Shown: in pieces, positions 16,554-24,660 of the stretch | Position numbering within the stretch: the stretch's first letter is position 1 | How the letters are laid out: the number at the start of each line of letters is the position of its first letter | Notes under the pieces: model-generated | The model's database searches: none | Seen by the model: only the letters and a program-made list of their open reading frames with translations | Told to the model about the DNA's origin: nothing | NCBI GenBank assembly: GCA_050485785.1 | Contig: JBJHCA010000039.1 | Location: forward strand, 1-29,701 | Direction: 5' to 3' | DNA from: JBJHCA01 sp050485785 | Lineage (GTDB): Bacteria > Bacteroidota > Bacteroidia > Chitinophagales > Saprospiraceae | Length of the DNA stretch: 29,701 nt | Translations under genes and position numbers: made by a program

Positions 16554-18125
16554 ATGGATAAACTTCTCCTGATTGTACTGCTGAGCCTCTTTAGTGCCGC
16601 AGCATTTGCGCAAATATGCCCATACGAAAGCGAAAGACCAGATCATTGGTGCGGTTACGAACGGACAGCTGAAGAAGACGCTATGTTCGACGAATTTGTG
16701 CGTTGGTTTTACATCGAAAACAATGGCTCCGTTGACCGCGATCTGGACATGATTTACATGCCCCTGACGGTTCACTTGGTTGGCAATACCGATGGATCTG
16801 CCAGGATTTCAGTAGATCGCATGCTTAATCTCATGTGCAAGCTGAATAACGATTTTGCCATGACTGAAAGCAAAATCTTCTTTTATCTGAAACAGTATAA
16901 TCTGATCAACAACACGGTTTGGAACGGTTGGGTTAACCCCAATGGCGGTAGTTATGCCTCCATTCTCAACAGTATTTACAAAGACCCTATGGCTCTGAAC
17001 TCATTCCTGGTAGGTAATGCACCCACAAGCAGTTTATGTGGTGTTTATATGGGTACCGCAGTTGGCGCTCAGGTCCCGGGAGGAATGGATGTGACTTTTA
17101 TGTCCAGCGGCTGTCTGGGTTCAAATTCATCCACCTGGGCCCATGAAATGGGCCACTACCTCTCACTGCCCCATACTTTTTGGGGCTGGGAAGGAACTTC
17201 ATATCAGTGCAATACCCCCACCACCGCCAACTGGGCTGAAAAAGTAGATGGCAGCAATTGTCATACCACCGGCGACAGAATATGTGACACTCCTCCGGAT
17301 TATTTGAGCGGACGCTGGTCATGCAGTCTTGGTAATCCTGTAAGTACATGTGTACAAATTGACCCCAACGGAGAATCTTTTCAATCGGATGGTACTAACT
17401 ACATGTCATATGCCAGTGATGTATGCATGACTAAGTTTACCCCGCATCAGATTGAGGCCATGCACTTTCAGATCAATACCTATCGTGCGGGCTTAAGGAA
17501 AACCCAGCAACAGTTTGAAACCCAAATATGGCCCGGCCCACTCGGTTCTGCTCCGGCTAATGCCTCGCCATCCGGTGGTGTGGAAGTGGCCACTTACAAT
17601 CACGTGACATTCAGCTGGGATCCCGTTGAAAATGCAACCCATTACATCTTTCAGGTAAGTCCGGTTCCCAATTTTTCAGTGCTTCACGAAGATGCAGTGC
17701 TCACCACTACAAGTTATACAAGTACCACACTGGCACCTGGCAGGCCAAACTACTATTGGCGGATACGGCCTTTTAATAACGGTGATTTTTGTGGTGGCTT
17801 TTTGCCTGCACACAACTTCGGCACCGGGAACGATGAGTTTGTTTCTACCGATATGGTAAACTCTGTTCAACAGATGCAGATCACACCCAATCCGGTAAGC
17901 GGAGGACAACAAGCCAACATCCGGGTTACCATGTCAGACTTTGCAGAAGGGCGCCTTGCCGTTTACGATGTAAAAGGACGTCTGGTTTACAGCAGAAACA
18001 ACATCTCACTGGCATCAGGAGATAATCATTTATCACTGCAGGGAGATTTTTTGATACCGGGCTTTTACATTGTTTCACTCGAGTCAGATAAAGGTGTTGC
18101 CAATCAAAAAATGATTGTCCGCTAG
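16554..18125 (+). CDS. Secreted M43 (pappalysin-type) metalloprotease 1, T9SS cargo
   Basis: The 523-residue protein has a signal peptide ending AFA with Gln next. A short N-terminal segment holds a DHWCG motif (Cys33), a candidate cysteine-switch residue. The zinc site is HEMGHYLSLPH with His197, Glu198, His201 and His207; a Met-turn (NYMSY) lies downstream near residues 283-287. The catalytic domain has many Cys. An FN3-like domain (residues ~345-430) follows, and the last ~80 residues (ITPNPVSGG to the C-terminal IVR) form a T9SS type A sorting domain. It should be secreted through T9SS and possibly anchored at the surface. The glycine usual at position 8 of HExxHxxGxxH is Ser. It is the first of three tandem paralogues. 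Confidence 0.92.
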   Translation: MDKLLLIVLLSLFSAAAFAQICPYESERPDHWCGYERTAEEDAMFDEFVRWFYIENNGSVDRDLDMIYMPLTVHLVGNTDGSARISVDRMLNLMCKLNNDFAMTESKIFFYLKQYNLINNTVWNGWVNPNGGSYASILNSIYKDPMALNSFLVGNAPTSSLCGVYMGTAVGAQVPGGMDVTFMSSGCLGSNSSTWAHEMGHYLSLPHTFWGWEGTSYQCNTPTTANWAEKVDGSNCHTTGDRICDTPPDYLSGRWSCSLGNPVSTCVQIDPNGESFQSDGTNYMSYASDVCMTKFTPHQIEAMHFQINTYRAGLRKTQQQFETQIWPGPLGSAPANASPSGGVEVATYNHVTFSWDPVENATHYIFQVSPVPNFSVLHEDAVLTTTSYTSTTLAPGRPNYYWRIRPFNNGDFCGGFLPAHNFGTGNDEFVSTDMVNSVQQMQITPNPVSGGQQANIRVTMSDFAEGRLAVYDVKGRLVYSRNNISLASGDNHLSLQGDFLIPGFYIVSLESDKGVANQKMIVR

Positions 18126-18299
18126 TATCCGGAAACTGATGTTCAGATTGGATGTTATTTATCCATCAAATATGGCAGGATCACCCGTAAGTAAAATTTT
18201 ACCCGATCAGGCATTGATAATATTTTCGGAAAGTTTTCCCTCGCGGAATTGAGTTTGTCCGGCCATTATGATTTTTTATTGTTTTAAATTTTTCATTTC

Positions 18300-19856
18300 A
18301 TGAAGCTTAATTTTCTCCTGATCTTTCTCTTGTTTCTCGCCTTCACATCACATGCTCAGGAAACTGGTTCCGACATTCCTGATCATTGGTGCGGACATGT
18401 ACCTACTGAGCACGAATTGCAGCGATTGGCCGAGTTTCAACGCTGGTATTATGCAGAAGGCAATACCCGTGATATACAGAATGAAAAAGCCTTTTTGCCC
18501 ATGGTTGTGCATGTTGTCAGAAACTTCGATGGCTCCGGAGGTGTGAGTATGGCCAGAGTACTCAACCTGGTTTGTGACCTCAATGCGCAATTTGACCAGG
18601 CCGGCGCTAATATTTTCTTTTACCTGCACGATGTTCGCTTTATAAACAACAGTACATGGAACTCTTGGAATGGAGGTGCATATGTAAATTTGTTGTCCGG
18701 CTTTAAAGATCCCACAGCCCTGAATGCCTATCTGATTGGTGCGGCCAGTACGAGTGAATTGTGTGGTGTCTACATGGGCGGTGCCACCAATCCGGGTACG
18801 CCGTTGGGCTTTCCCGATGTAGTTTTCATGGCCAACGGATGTCTGGGAGCAAATTCCACTACCTGGGCACATGAATTTGGACATTATTTGTCGCTGCCTC
18901 ATACATTTTTCGGCTGGGAATCAGTAACCTATACTTGCGGCACAACAGCTCCGGCTACCGTTGGTGGCCAAAACCGCCCTGTGCAGCGCGTTGACGGAAC
19001 CAATTGCCAGAATTCAGGAGACGGGCTGTGTGATACCGGACCGGATTATCTCAGCTTCCGTTGGCAGTGTAATGCTCAGGGGCTTGGCTGTAATTCAGTA
19101 GACCCAACCGGGGCAACATTCAATCCCAATGGAAGAAACTTTATGTCATACAGCAATGATAATTGCCAGGACGAGTTTTCCACTGACCAGATCCAGGCAA
19201 TGCATTTTCACATTAATCAGTTCCGTGCTTTTATGCGCAGAACAGAAAGCCAGTTTAACGGCATGTGGAGTGGCCCGGTTACGGAAACAGCTACCCTGGT
19301 GAGCCCCATCAACGGGAAAGTTGAGCCTTATTTTAACTATGTGGAGTTTCACTGGGAAGACGTCCCCAATGCCACCGGTTATGTGGTTCAGTTAAGTCCG
19401 CTTCAGAACTTCAATGTCATTATCGGTGAGTTTGTATCTACATCCAGTTATTATGCTCTTTCAACTCAACTCAATCAAAATCAGACTTATTTCTGGCGGG
19501 TAAAAGGCTACAATATGGGTTCCACCTGCGGTCCTTTCTCCGCTCAGGGAAGTTTTATAACGGGTACCGCCGTCAATACTGAAGAGATTCACAGTAATTT
19601 CTCTGTTTCGGTTCTGCCCAACCCGGTTTCCAGCGGTAGTGAACTGTTTATCCAAATCGAAAGCCGCATCACCGAAGCCGTCAATGTATCCATTTACAAT
19701 ATGGCCGGACAAAAAATAGTATCCCGCACTGATTATCCCATAGAGACCGGAAATAATGCTATAGGAATTACTACAGTACTGCCTCAGGGTGTATACGTGG
19801 TATCCGTTGAAACATCTCAAGGTCTAGAGAACGAAAGACTAATAGTAACACAATAA
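18300..19856 (+). CDS. Secreted M43 metalloprotease 2, T9SS cargo
   Basis: A 518-residue paralogue of the preceding protein with the same order: signal peptide (cleavage likely SHA/Q), DHWCG motif (Cys31), catalytic domain with HEFGHYLSLPH (His191, Glu192, His195, His201) and Met-turn NFMSY, an FN3-like domain (WEDVPNATGYVVQLSP onward), and a T9SS type A sorting domain (VLPNPVSSGSELF to the C-terminus). It is close to protease 1 along the whole catalytic domain, for example IFFYL, TSELCGVYMG and GCLGANSTTWAHE, but synonymous sites have diverged, so the duplication is not recent. It is 174 bp downstream of protease 1. No promoter was recognised. A strong terminator follows. Confidence 0.92.
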   Translation: MKLNFLLIFLLFLAFTSHAQETGSDIPDHWCGHVPTEHELQRLAEFQRWYYAEGNTRDIQNEKAFLPMVVHVVRNFDGSGGVSMARVLNLVCDLNAQFDQAGANIFFYLHDVRFINNSTWNSWNGGAYVNLLSGFKDPTALNAYLIGAASTSELCGVYMGGATNPGTPLGFPDVVFMANGCLGANSTTWAHEFGHYLSLPHTFFGWESVTYTCGTTAPATVGGQNRPVQRVDGTNCQNSGDGLCDTGPDYLSFRWQCNAQGLGCNSVDPTGATFNPNGRNFMSYSNDNCQDEFSTDQIQAMHFHINQFRAFMRRTESQFNGMWSGPVTETATLVSPINGKVEPYFNYVEFHWEDVPNATGYVVQLSPLQNFNVIIGEFVSTSSYYALSTQLNQNQTYFWRVKGYNMGSTCGPFSAQGSFITGTAVNTEEIHSNFSVSVLPNPVSSGSELFIQIESRITEAVNVSIYNMAGQKIVSRTDYPIETGNNAIGITTVLPQGVYVVSVETSQGLENERLIVTQ

Positions 19857-19864
19857 CCCAGGGT

Positions 19865-19882
19865 AATCGCATCAATGCGATT
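19865..19882 (+). other. 8-bp hairpin preceding the terminator
   Basis: AATCGCAT and ATGCGATT pair perfectly around a 2-nt loop, just after the stop of protease 2 and 15 nt before the intrinsic terminator. It may stabilise the mRNA 3' end or be part of a double terminator. Confidence 0.4.
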
Positions 19883-19897
19883 TCATTAAGTATATCC

Positions 19898-19929
19898 AAA
19901 AAAAGCTCCGCAATGCGGAGCTTTTTTTT
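19898..19929. terminator. Intrinsic terminator after protease 2 (bidirectional form)
   Basis: Seven A residues, stem GCTCCGC (19905-19911), loop AAT, stem GCGGAGC (19915-19921), then eight T residues. The symmetric A and T tracts would allow termination on both strands, though only the plus strand has a gene nearby. It separates protease 2 from protease 3, so protease 3 probably has its own promoter. Confidence 0.9.
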
Positions 19930-20165
19930 AGCCTGTTGCCAGATCGAGCAATGGCCCGCCATAAGTTTCCATTGGTCGCTTGGCCCGCAGGCATGGCCTG
20001 AAATGGGTGCTTGTACTGCACTAGCTTTCCATTCATCACTTTAGCGCTGATTATTCAGGAGCACTTTATGGCCATTATGAAAAGTTTAGTGGCTGTATAG
20101 GAGCAAAAATCAGCAACAGTGCATATATTCGCCTGACATTGAATAGCCTTAATGAATTGCCCGTT
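19930..20165. other. Intergenic region before protease 3
   Basis: About 236 bp without a convincing gene (309 bp counting the hairpin and terminator to its left). The best promoter-like word is TATATTCG near 20123-20130, one mismatch from TAnnTTTG, with no matching -33 element. Nothing else was recognised. Confidence 0.5.
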
Positions 20166-21716
20166 ATGAAATTTCCCTGGATTCTATTACTGCTGATCTT
20201 TGTCTGTACCCAAATGACAGGCCAGCACAATCACGACCTGATCCCCTGTGCCACACCTACTTATCTGTCGGATTGGTTTTTATCATACACTGCCAATCCG
20301 CACACATTTGACCGCGATACAGACAGTTTGCTGTTTGCCCCGCTCAGTATCCACATGGTTGGCACCAATAACGGATCCGGTTACTTTGCTATGAACAGCC
20401 TGTTGGATGCATTTTGCCGGCTGAATACAGACTATGAACCCACCAATATTCAGTTTTTTATTGAGGGCCCCATACACTATCTCAACAACAGTGCTTACAA
20501 TAATCACGCGTCAGTGCTGGATGGAGCTGAAATGATGTTTGCCCATAACATACCCAACACCATCAATACTTATTTTGTGAGCGTTGCTGCCGGTTCATGC
20601 GGATATAACCTTCCCTATGCCGGAATTGCAATGACTATTCAGTGTTCAGGACCCAATTCACACACCTGGGCACATGAAATTGCCCATAACCTGAGTGTAC
20701 AGCACACTTTTCTGGGATGGGAGGGCGGCATTAGCTGGGATGGAAGCATACAGCCCAATTTTGGTTTGCCGGCCCCAACTCATGTCACTTACAATTATAC
20801 CTTTTTCAAGGATACCCTCATACTGGACACCCTGATTATCGATACGGCCCTGGTAGAGCTGGTAGACGGCAGCAACTGCCACCTGGCTGCTGACCGGATA
20901 TGCGACACCCCACCCGATTATCTGGCATTCAGATGGCAGTGTAACAGCGATTCTTTCAGTGTTCAGACACAGCTCGATCCCGATTCTGTGCCGTTTAAGT
21001 CAGACGGTCGGAACATCATGTCGTACTCCTTTGATAATTGCCAGTCGACTTTTACCGACGGACAAGCAGCCATGATGAGGGCCAATCTGCTGGAGCAAAA
21101 ACCCGGTCATTTGTATAATCAGGATCCGTATCGCGAACCCATCACAGAGACGGTGGTTCCGGTATTCCCGGTAAATGCCGAACCGGTGAGCAATACCGGC
21201 TTTACCCTGATGTGGGATCCGGTGGAAGGAGCCACGCATTATGTGGTGCAGATCAGTCCTTTACCCGGATTCAATGTGATAACCAAAGAGATAACCACTG
21301 AAGAACCCTCTGTGGAGCTGGATCCTGCAGGATGGGTACTGAGGCCCTATTACTGGCGGGTAAGGCCGTTTAACCTGGGTTTTACCTGCACATCCATGGG
21401 GCCGTCAGCGGTGTTTGAGCTGGTTGAATCTGTCCGGACATCGGGCATCCCCGGTCTGCATTCCATGGCCGTTCAACCCAACCCGGCAATCAGTGGCAGC
21501 GGCGTAAGCTTGCAGGTAAGCATAAACACGGCATTAGAAGATGTGCAGATCAATATAATGGATATGCTGGGCCGGGTTATGTATTCAACGCATTACGAGA
21601 TGTTATCAACGGGTAGTTACCCGCTTTCTCTGCTGCCGGAATTGAACGCCGGTGTCTATCTTATTGAGTTAAGAGCCAGGGAAGGCAATGCAGTACGCCA
21701 ATGGGTAGTGCAATAA
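20166..21716 (+). CDS. Secreted M43 metalloprotease 3, T9SS cargo (divergent)
   Basis: The 516-residue protein starts at the ATG at 20166, directly before a strong signal peptide (MKFPWILLLL... cleaved near MTG/Q); the frame's earlier TTG at 20139 would add nine polar residues and is rejected. The N-terminal Cys28 (PCATP) matches the position of the WCG Cys of its paralogues. The zinc site is HEIAHNLSVQH (His170, Glu171, His174, His180), with Met-turn NIMSY. Between the zinc site and the DGSNC segment it has about 20 extra residues including DTLILDTLIIDT. An FN3-like domain and a T9SS type A sorting domain (VQPNPAISGS to the end) follow. It is more distant from proteases 1 and 2 than these are from each other. 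Confidence 0.9.
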   Translation: MKFPWILLLLIFVCTQMTGQHNHDLIPCATPTYLSDWFLSYTANPHTFDRDTDSLLFAPLSIHMVGTNNGSGYFAMNSLLDAFCRLNTDYEPTNIQFFIEGPIHYLNNSAYNNHASVLDGAEMMFAHNIPNTINTYFVSVAAGSCGYNLPYAGIAMTIQCSGPNSHTWAHEIAHNLSVQHTFLGWEGGISWDGSIQPNFGLPAPTHVTYNYTFFKDTLILDTLIIDTALVELVDGSNCHLAADRICDTPPDYLAFRWQCNSDSFSVQTQLDPDSVPFKSDGRNIMSYSFDNCQSTFTDGQAAMMRANLLEQKPGHLYNQDPYREPITETVVPVFPVNAEPVSNTGFTLMWDPVEGATHYVVQISPLPGFNVITKEITTEEPSVELDPAGWVLRPYYWRVRPFNLGFTCTSMGPSAVFELVESVRTSGIPGLHSMAVQPNPAISGSGVSLQVSINTALEDVQINIMDMLGRVMYSTHYEMLSTGSYPLSLLPELNAGVYLIELRAREGNAVRQWVVQ

Positions 21717-21746
21717 GTGTTTCTGTAGTTTGCGCAATAGTACCGG

Positions 21747-21783
21747 ATTGGAATAAAACATGCGACAACCTGCATATTCCAAT
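21747..21783. other. Inverted repeat between convergent protease 3 and rseP
   Basis: ATTGGAATA (21747-21755) and TATTCCAAT (21775-21783) are perfect 9-bp complements with a 19-nt loop that contains a further ATGC/GCAT pair. There is no U-tract. It could be a weak bidirectional terminator or an mRNA 3' structure for the two convergent genes. Confidence 0.4.
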
Positions 21784-21926
21784 GCTACGGGCCATGCAAC
21801 CCACTAACCGCTATTAGCAAGGATCATCCTCCGGATGGTCGTGACTAACAGTTCGACTACCTTATGCGAGCGCAAAGCGAGCACAAAGAGTTATCCATCA
21901 TAACAGGAAAAAATTAAAAAGCTACG

Positions 21927-23249
21927 TCACCTGAACGCCCGGATGATATCGAGTCCGTTGGCCAGAATTACCAGCCCCAACACAATGATAAACCCGATGA
22001 TGGTCATCACCTCCATGAATTTATCGGATGGTTTTCGGCCGGTTATGATCTCATAAAACAAAAACATGACGTGGCCACCATCCAGGGCAGGAATGGGCAA
22101 CAGGTTCATGAATGCCAGGATCAGTGAGAGGATGGCCGTCATTCGCCAGAATCGCTCCCATTCCCAAACGCCGCCAAACATACTGCCTATGGTTCCGAAA
22201 CCACCCAGGCTTTCGGTGGCTTTTACCGAACCGTCAAACAACTTCCCCAGTGATCGGATATAAATGTTGACCAGAAAATCCCAGCCTTCCTGAATACCTG
22301 CAGGAATGGAACCCAGCAGTGAGTATTCCAGCCGTTCCAATTCGAAAAAATGGCCCATACTTTGGGTAAGAACGCCAATTTGGCCGTGCTCATTGATAAT
22401 AACTGCCACCCGGGCAGTATCTCTGCCCCGCAATACACCAATTTCAATTTCGCTTTGGGTATGTTTTTGCAGTTCAGCAGCTACTTCGTGGAAGTAGAGA
22501 GCGGGATTACCGGCCACGGAAACAATACGGTCACCTTGCCTCAGGCCACTGTCAGCATTGTGTGAACTTTCAGGAATGTCAGCTATCACCATAGGAATGC
22601 GGGGCGAAACAAACATTCCCCGATAGTTGCCCAGCCTGCTGCTGAGGCCGGGTGGCACATTCAGTACTTCCGTACGGCCATGGCGCATCACTTCAATGGT
22701 TTCAGGGTCATCCATGAACATCCCCCTCCTGATGTCGCCAAAACGCTCCACTTCCTTGCCATCCAATGAAAGAATTTTATCGCCGTCCTGCAAACCGAAC
22801 TCAGCAGCCAGTGAATCTACAGCTATACCGTAGGTCAGATTTTTTGCCGGCAAATATTCCTGTCCCCATACAAACAGCACCAGGGCAAAAAACAAAAATC
22901 CCAGAATAAAATTGACAGTTACACCGCCCAGCATAATAATGAGCCGCTGCCATGCAGGTTTTGATCTGAACTCATACGGCTTTGGCGGCTGCTTCATTTG
23001 TTCTTTGTCCATACTCTCGTCAATCATGCCCGAGATCTTGACGTATCCGCCAAGCGGCAACCAGCCTATGCCGTATTCCGTATCCCCGCGTTTAAATTTA
23101 AACACGCTGAACCAGGGGTCAAAAAACAGGTAAAACTTCTCTACCCGCGTTTTAAACCATCTGGCCGGCAAAAAATGCCCAAACTCGTGAAGAACGATCA
23201 GGATTGAAAGGCTTAGCAAAAGCTGAAGCCCCATGATTACGTATTCCAT
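21927..23249 (-). CDS. rseP: RIP site-2 protease RseP
   Basis: The 440-residue inner-membrane zinc protease carries the HExxH motif HEFGH at residues 21-25 in the first helix, a GYVKI...M segment after it, PDZ-like domains in the middle (FGLQDGDKILSLDG and GLRQGDRIVSVAG) and the second metal-ligand segment ALDGGH near the C-terminus. RseP enzymes cut transmembrane anti-sigma factors and remnant signal peptides. The start is the ATG at 23249; the longer frame would use a TTG at 23333 with a polar, untypical N-terminus. No dxr or other usual partner gene is adjacent here. A -7 box lies about 60 bp upstream. Confidence 0.95.
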   Translation of the reverse strand: MEYVIMGLQLLLSLSILIVLHEFGHFLPARWFKTRVEKFYLFFDPWFSVFKFKRGDTEYGIGWLPLGGYVKISGMIDESMDKEQMKQPPKPYEFRSKPAWQRLIIMLGGVTVNFILGFLFFALVLFVWGQEYLPAKNLTYGIAVDSLAAEFGLQDGDKILSLDGKEVERFGDIRRGMFMDDPETIEVMRHGRTEVLNVPPGLSSRLGNYRGMFVSPRIPMVIADIPESSHNADSGLRQGDRIVSVAGNPALYFHEVAAELQKHTQSEIEIGVLRGRDTARVAVIINEHGQIGVLTQSMGHFFELERLEYSLLGSIPAGIQEGWDFLVNIYIRSLGKLFDGSVKATESLGGFGTIGSMFGGVWEWERFWRMTAILSLILAFMNLLPIPALDGGHVMFLFYEIITGRKPSDKFMEVMTIIGFIIVLGLVILANGLDIIRAFR

Positions 23250-23311
23250 AATTGTATGCCATGTACCCGAATCAAACGCTTTTGCCTGAAAGGGGTTTTT
23301 TTTTAAGGCCG

Positions 23312-23319
23312 CAAAGGTA
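23312..23319 (-). promoter_or_regulatory. -7 box candidate for rseP
   Basis: Minus-strand TACCTTTG matches TAnnTTTG, giving a start near 23305 and a leader of ~55 nt. A -33 TTG at the right distance is not evident. It also falls inside the rejected TTG-start extension, which supports the ATG at 23249. Confidence 0.4.
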
Positions 23320-23399
23320 CGCAATAAGCTCAACTTTTTATGGCCGTAGTACCCGGCACTGCGCTTGACCCATATTAGCAGTATCTGGTCTGATTTTCG

Positions 23400-23430
23400 T
23401 TGTCCGTTTGTAAAATATCATGTAGATTTG
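23400..23430 (+). promoter_or_regulatory. Promoter of the coiled-coil membrane protein
   Basis: TTG (23400-23402), 20 nt, then TAGATTTG (23423-23430), which matches the Bacteroidota consensus. The start would be near 23437, leaving a ~70-nt leader that contains the hairpin at 23469-23487. Confidence 0.5.
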
Positions 23431-23468
23431 TTGCAGTCTCTTTATTTGTATTGATCACTTTTTGTGTT

Positions 23469-23487
23469 GTGCCGGATCCTCCGGCAC
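23469..23487 (+). promoter_or_regulatory. GC-rich hairpin in leader of the coiled-coil protein
   Basis: GTGCCGGA and TCCGGCAC form a perfect 8-bp stem with a 3-nt loop, ending 18 nt before the ATG at 23506. There is no T-tract, so it is not a terminator. A structure this stable so close to the start codon could affect translation or transcript stability. Confidence 0.45.
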
Positions 23488-23505
23488 AGAGAAAAAACAG
23501 AAGCT

Positions 23506-24552
23506 ATGGATACTATGGATATTAAAAACTACAAGCCGAAAACCTTTTGGCAGCGCCCCGAAGGAACCACAGGAATGATTTTTTTAATCGCCCTATTGGC
23601 AGGAGGCGGTGTTTTGCTTTACTTCCTGTTGCCATTTCTCATAACCCTGGCCTCCAACGTACTGTACCTTGGTCTGCTGATCCTTGCCATAGCTGCACTG
23701 GCTTATATGGTGTTTGATCCCAAAATGAGGAATCTTATCTGGTACGGATACAAAAGTATTATGCGGGGCATCACTTCCATGTTTGTGCAAATTGACCCCA
23801 TCGGTATTTTGAAGTCGTACGTAGATGACCTTCAAAACAACCTGCGGAAAATGAACAAGCAAATCGGTTCGCTCAGGGGGCAAATGCATCGCCTGCAGGA
23901 ACTTATCCGCAATAATCAAAAGCAGATTGAAAGCAACCTGAGCCTGGCCAACCGCGCCAAAGAGCGCAACAAAGACGCCATTATGATCCTCAAAAGCCGC
24001 AAAGCAGGCAGGCTGCAGGAATCTAACGTAAGGCTCGAAGACCTCTACAAAAAAATGGAAATCCTTTACAGGGTGCTCGTGAAAATGTACGAAAATGCCG
24101 AAATTCTGCTCGAGGACGTCAAAGATCAGGTTGCCGTAAAAGAGCAGGAGCGCAAAGCTATACGTGCCAGCCATTCAGCCATGAAGTCTGCCATGAATAT
24201 CATTGCCGGCAATTCCGACCGCCGCGAAATGTTTGATATGGCGCTGGAAGCTATTGCCGAAGACGTAAGTCAAAAGGTAGGTGAAATGGAACGGTTTATG
24301 GACATGTCGGCCAACTTTATGGCATCTATCGACCTGCAAAACGGCGTTTTCGAAGAAGAAGGGCTCCGCATGCTCGAACAATGGGAGAAAGAAGGTGTAT
24401 CGCGTCTGTTGGGCAACTCTGAAAAGCAAATGTTGCTGGCCGCCGCTGAAGACGAGTCCCAGATGCTCGATCTCGATCAGCCGGTTGCCGTTCCTCAAAA
24501 GGTACAGCGAAGTAAAAACCCTTATGATTCCTTTTTCGAAAGAGAGGCATAA
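23506..24552 (+). CDS. Membrane-anchored coiled-coil protein, function unknown
   Basis: The 348-residue protein has two close hydrophobic helices near residues 23-65 (GMIFLIALLAGGG and YLGLLILAIAALAYMVF), then a long charged helical region (~100-230) with coiled-coil character (YVDDLQNNLRKMNKQIGSL, KEQERKAIR) and an acidic tail ending in DSFFEREA. The layout loosely resembles PspA-type helical rods preceded by a membrane hairpin, but I do not recognise the family and assert no homology. The ATG at 23506 is chosen; an upstream GTG (23464) would read through the leader hairpin. Its own promoter upstream and a strong terminator directly downstream suggest a single-gene unit. Confidence 0.82.
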   Translation: MDTMDIKNYKPKTFWQRPEGTTGMIFLIALLAGGGVLLYFLLPFLITLASNVLYLGLLILAIAALAYMVFDPKMRNLIWYGYKSIMRGITSMFVQIDPIGILKSYVDDLQNNLRKMNKQIGSLRGQMHRLQELIRNNQKQIESNLSLANRAKERNKDAIMILKSRKAGRLQESNVRLEDLYKKMEILYRVLVKMYENAEILLEDVKDQVAVKEQERKAIRASHSAMKSAMNIIAGNSDRREMFDMALEAIAEDVSQKVGEMERFMDMSANFMASIDLQNGVFEEEGLRMLEQWEKEGVSRLLGNSEKQMLLAAAEDESQMLDLDQPVAVPQKVQRSKNPYDSFFEREA

Positions 24553-24557
24553 CCCAC

Positions 24558-24588
24558 AAAAAAAGCCACGCAATGCGTGGCTTTTTTT
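24558..24588. terminator. Intrinsic terminator, bidirectional form
   Basis: Seven A residues, stem GCCACGC (24565-24571), loop AAT, stem GCGTGGC (24575-24581), seven T residues. It follows the coiled-coil protein gene by 5 bp and can also serve the convergent lipoprotein gene ending at 24661. It has the same layout and the same CGCAATGCG core as the terminator at 19898-19929. Confidence 0.92.
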
Positions 24589-24660
24589 ATTTGAGTATGC
24601 AGGAAGCAAAGATGTTGACTTCAACATCGCGCTACTGATCTGTTTTTTGACCTGTCGGCC

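Noticed and set aside
18191..18202. 12-bp palindrome GTAAAATTTTAC between protease 1 and 2
   Set aside because: AT-only core in an AT-rich spacer and no promoter nearby; likely by chance.
23250..23333. TTG start at 23333 for rseP
   Set aside because: The extra 28 residues are untypical for RseP, whose first helix should carry HExxH near residue 20; ATG 23249 gives that.
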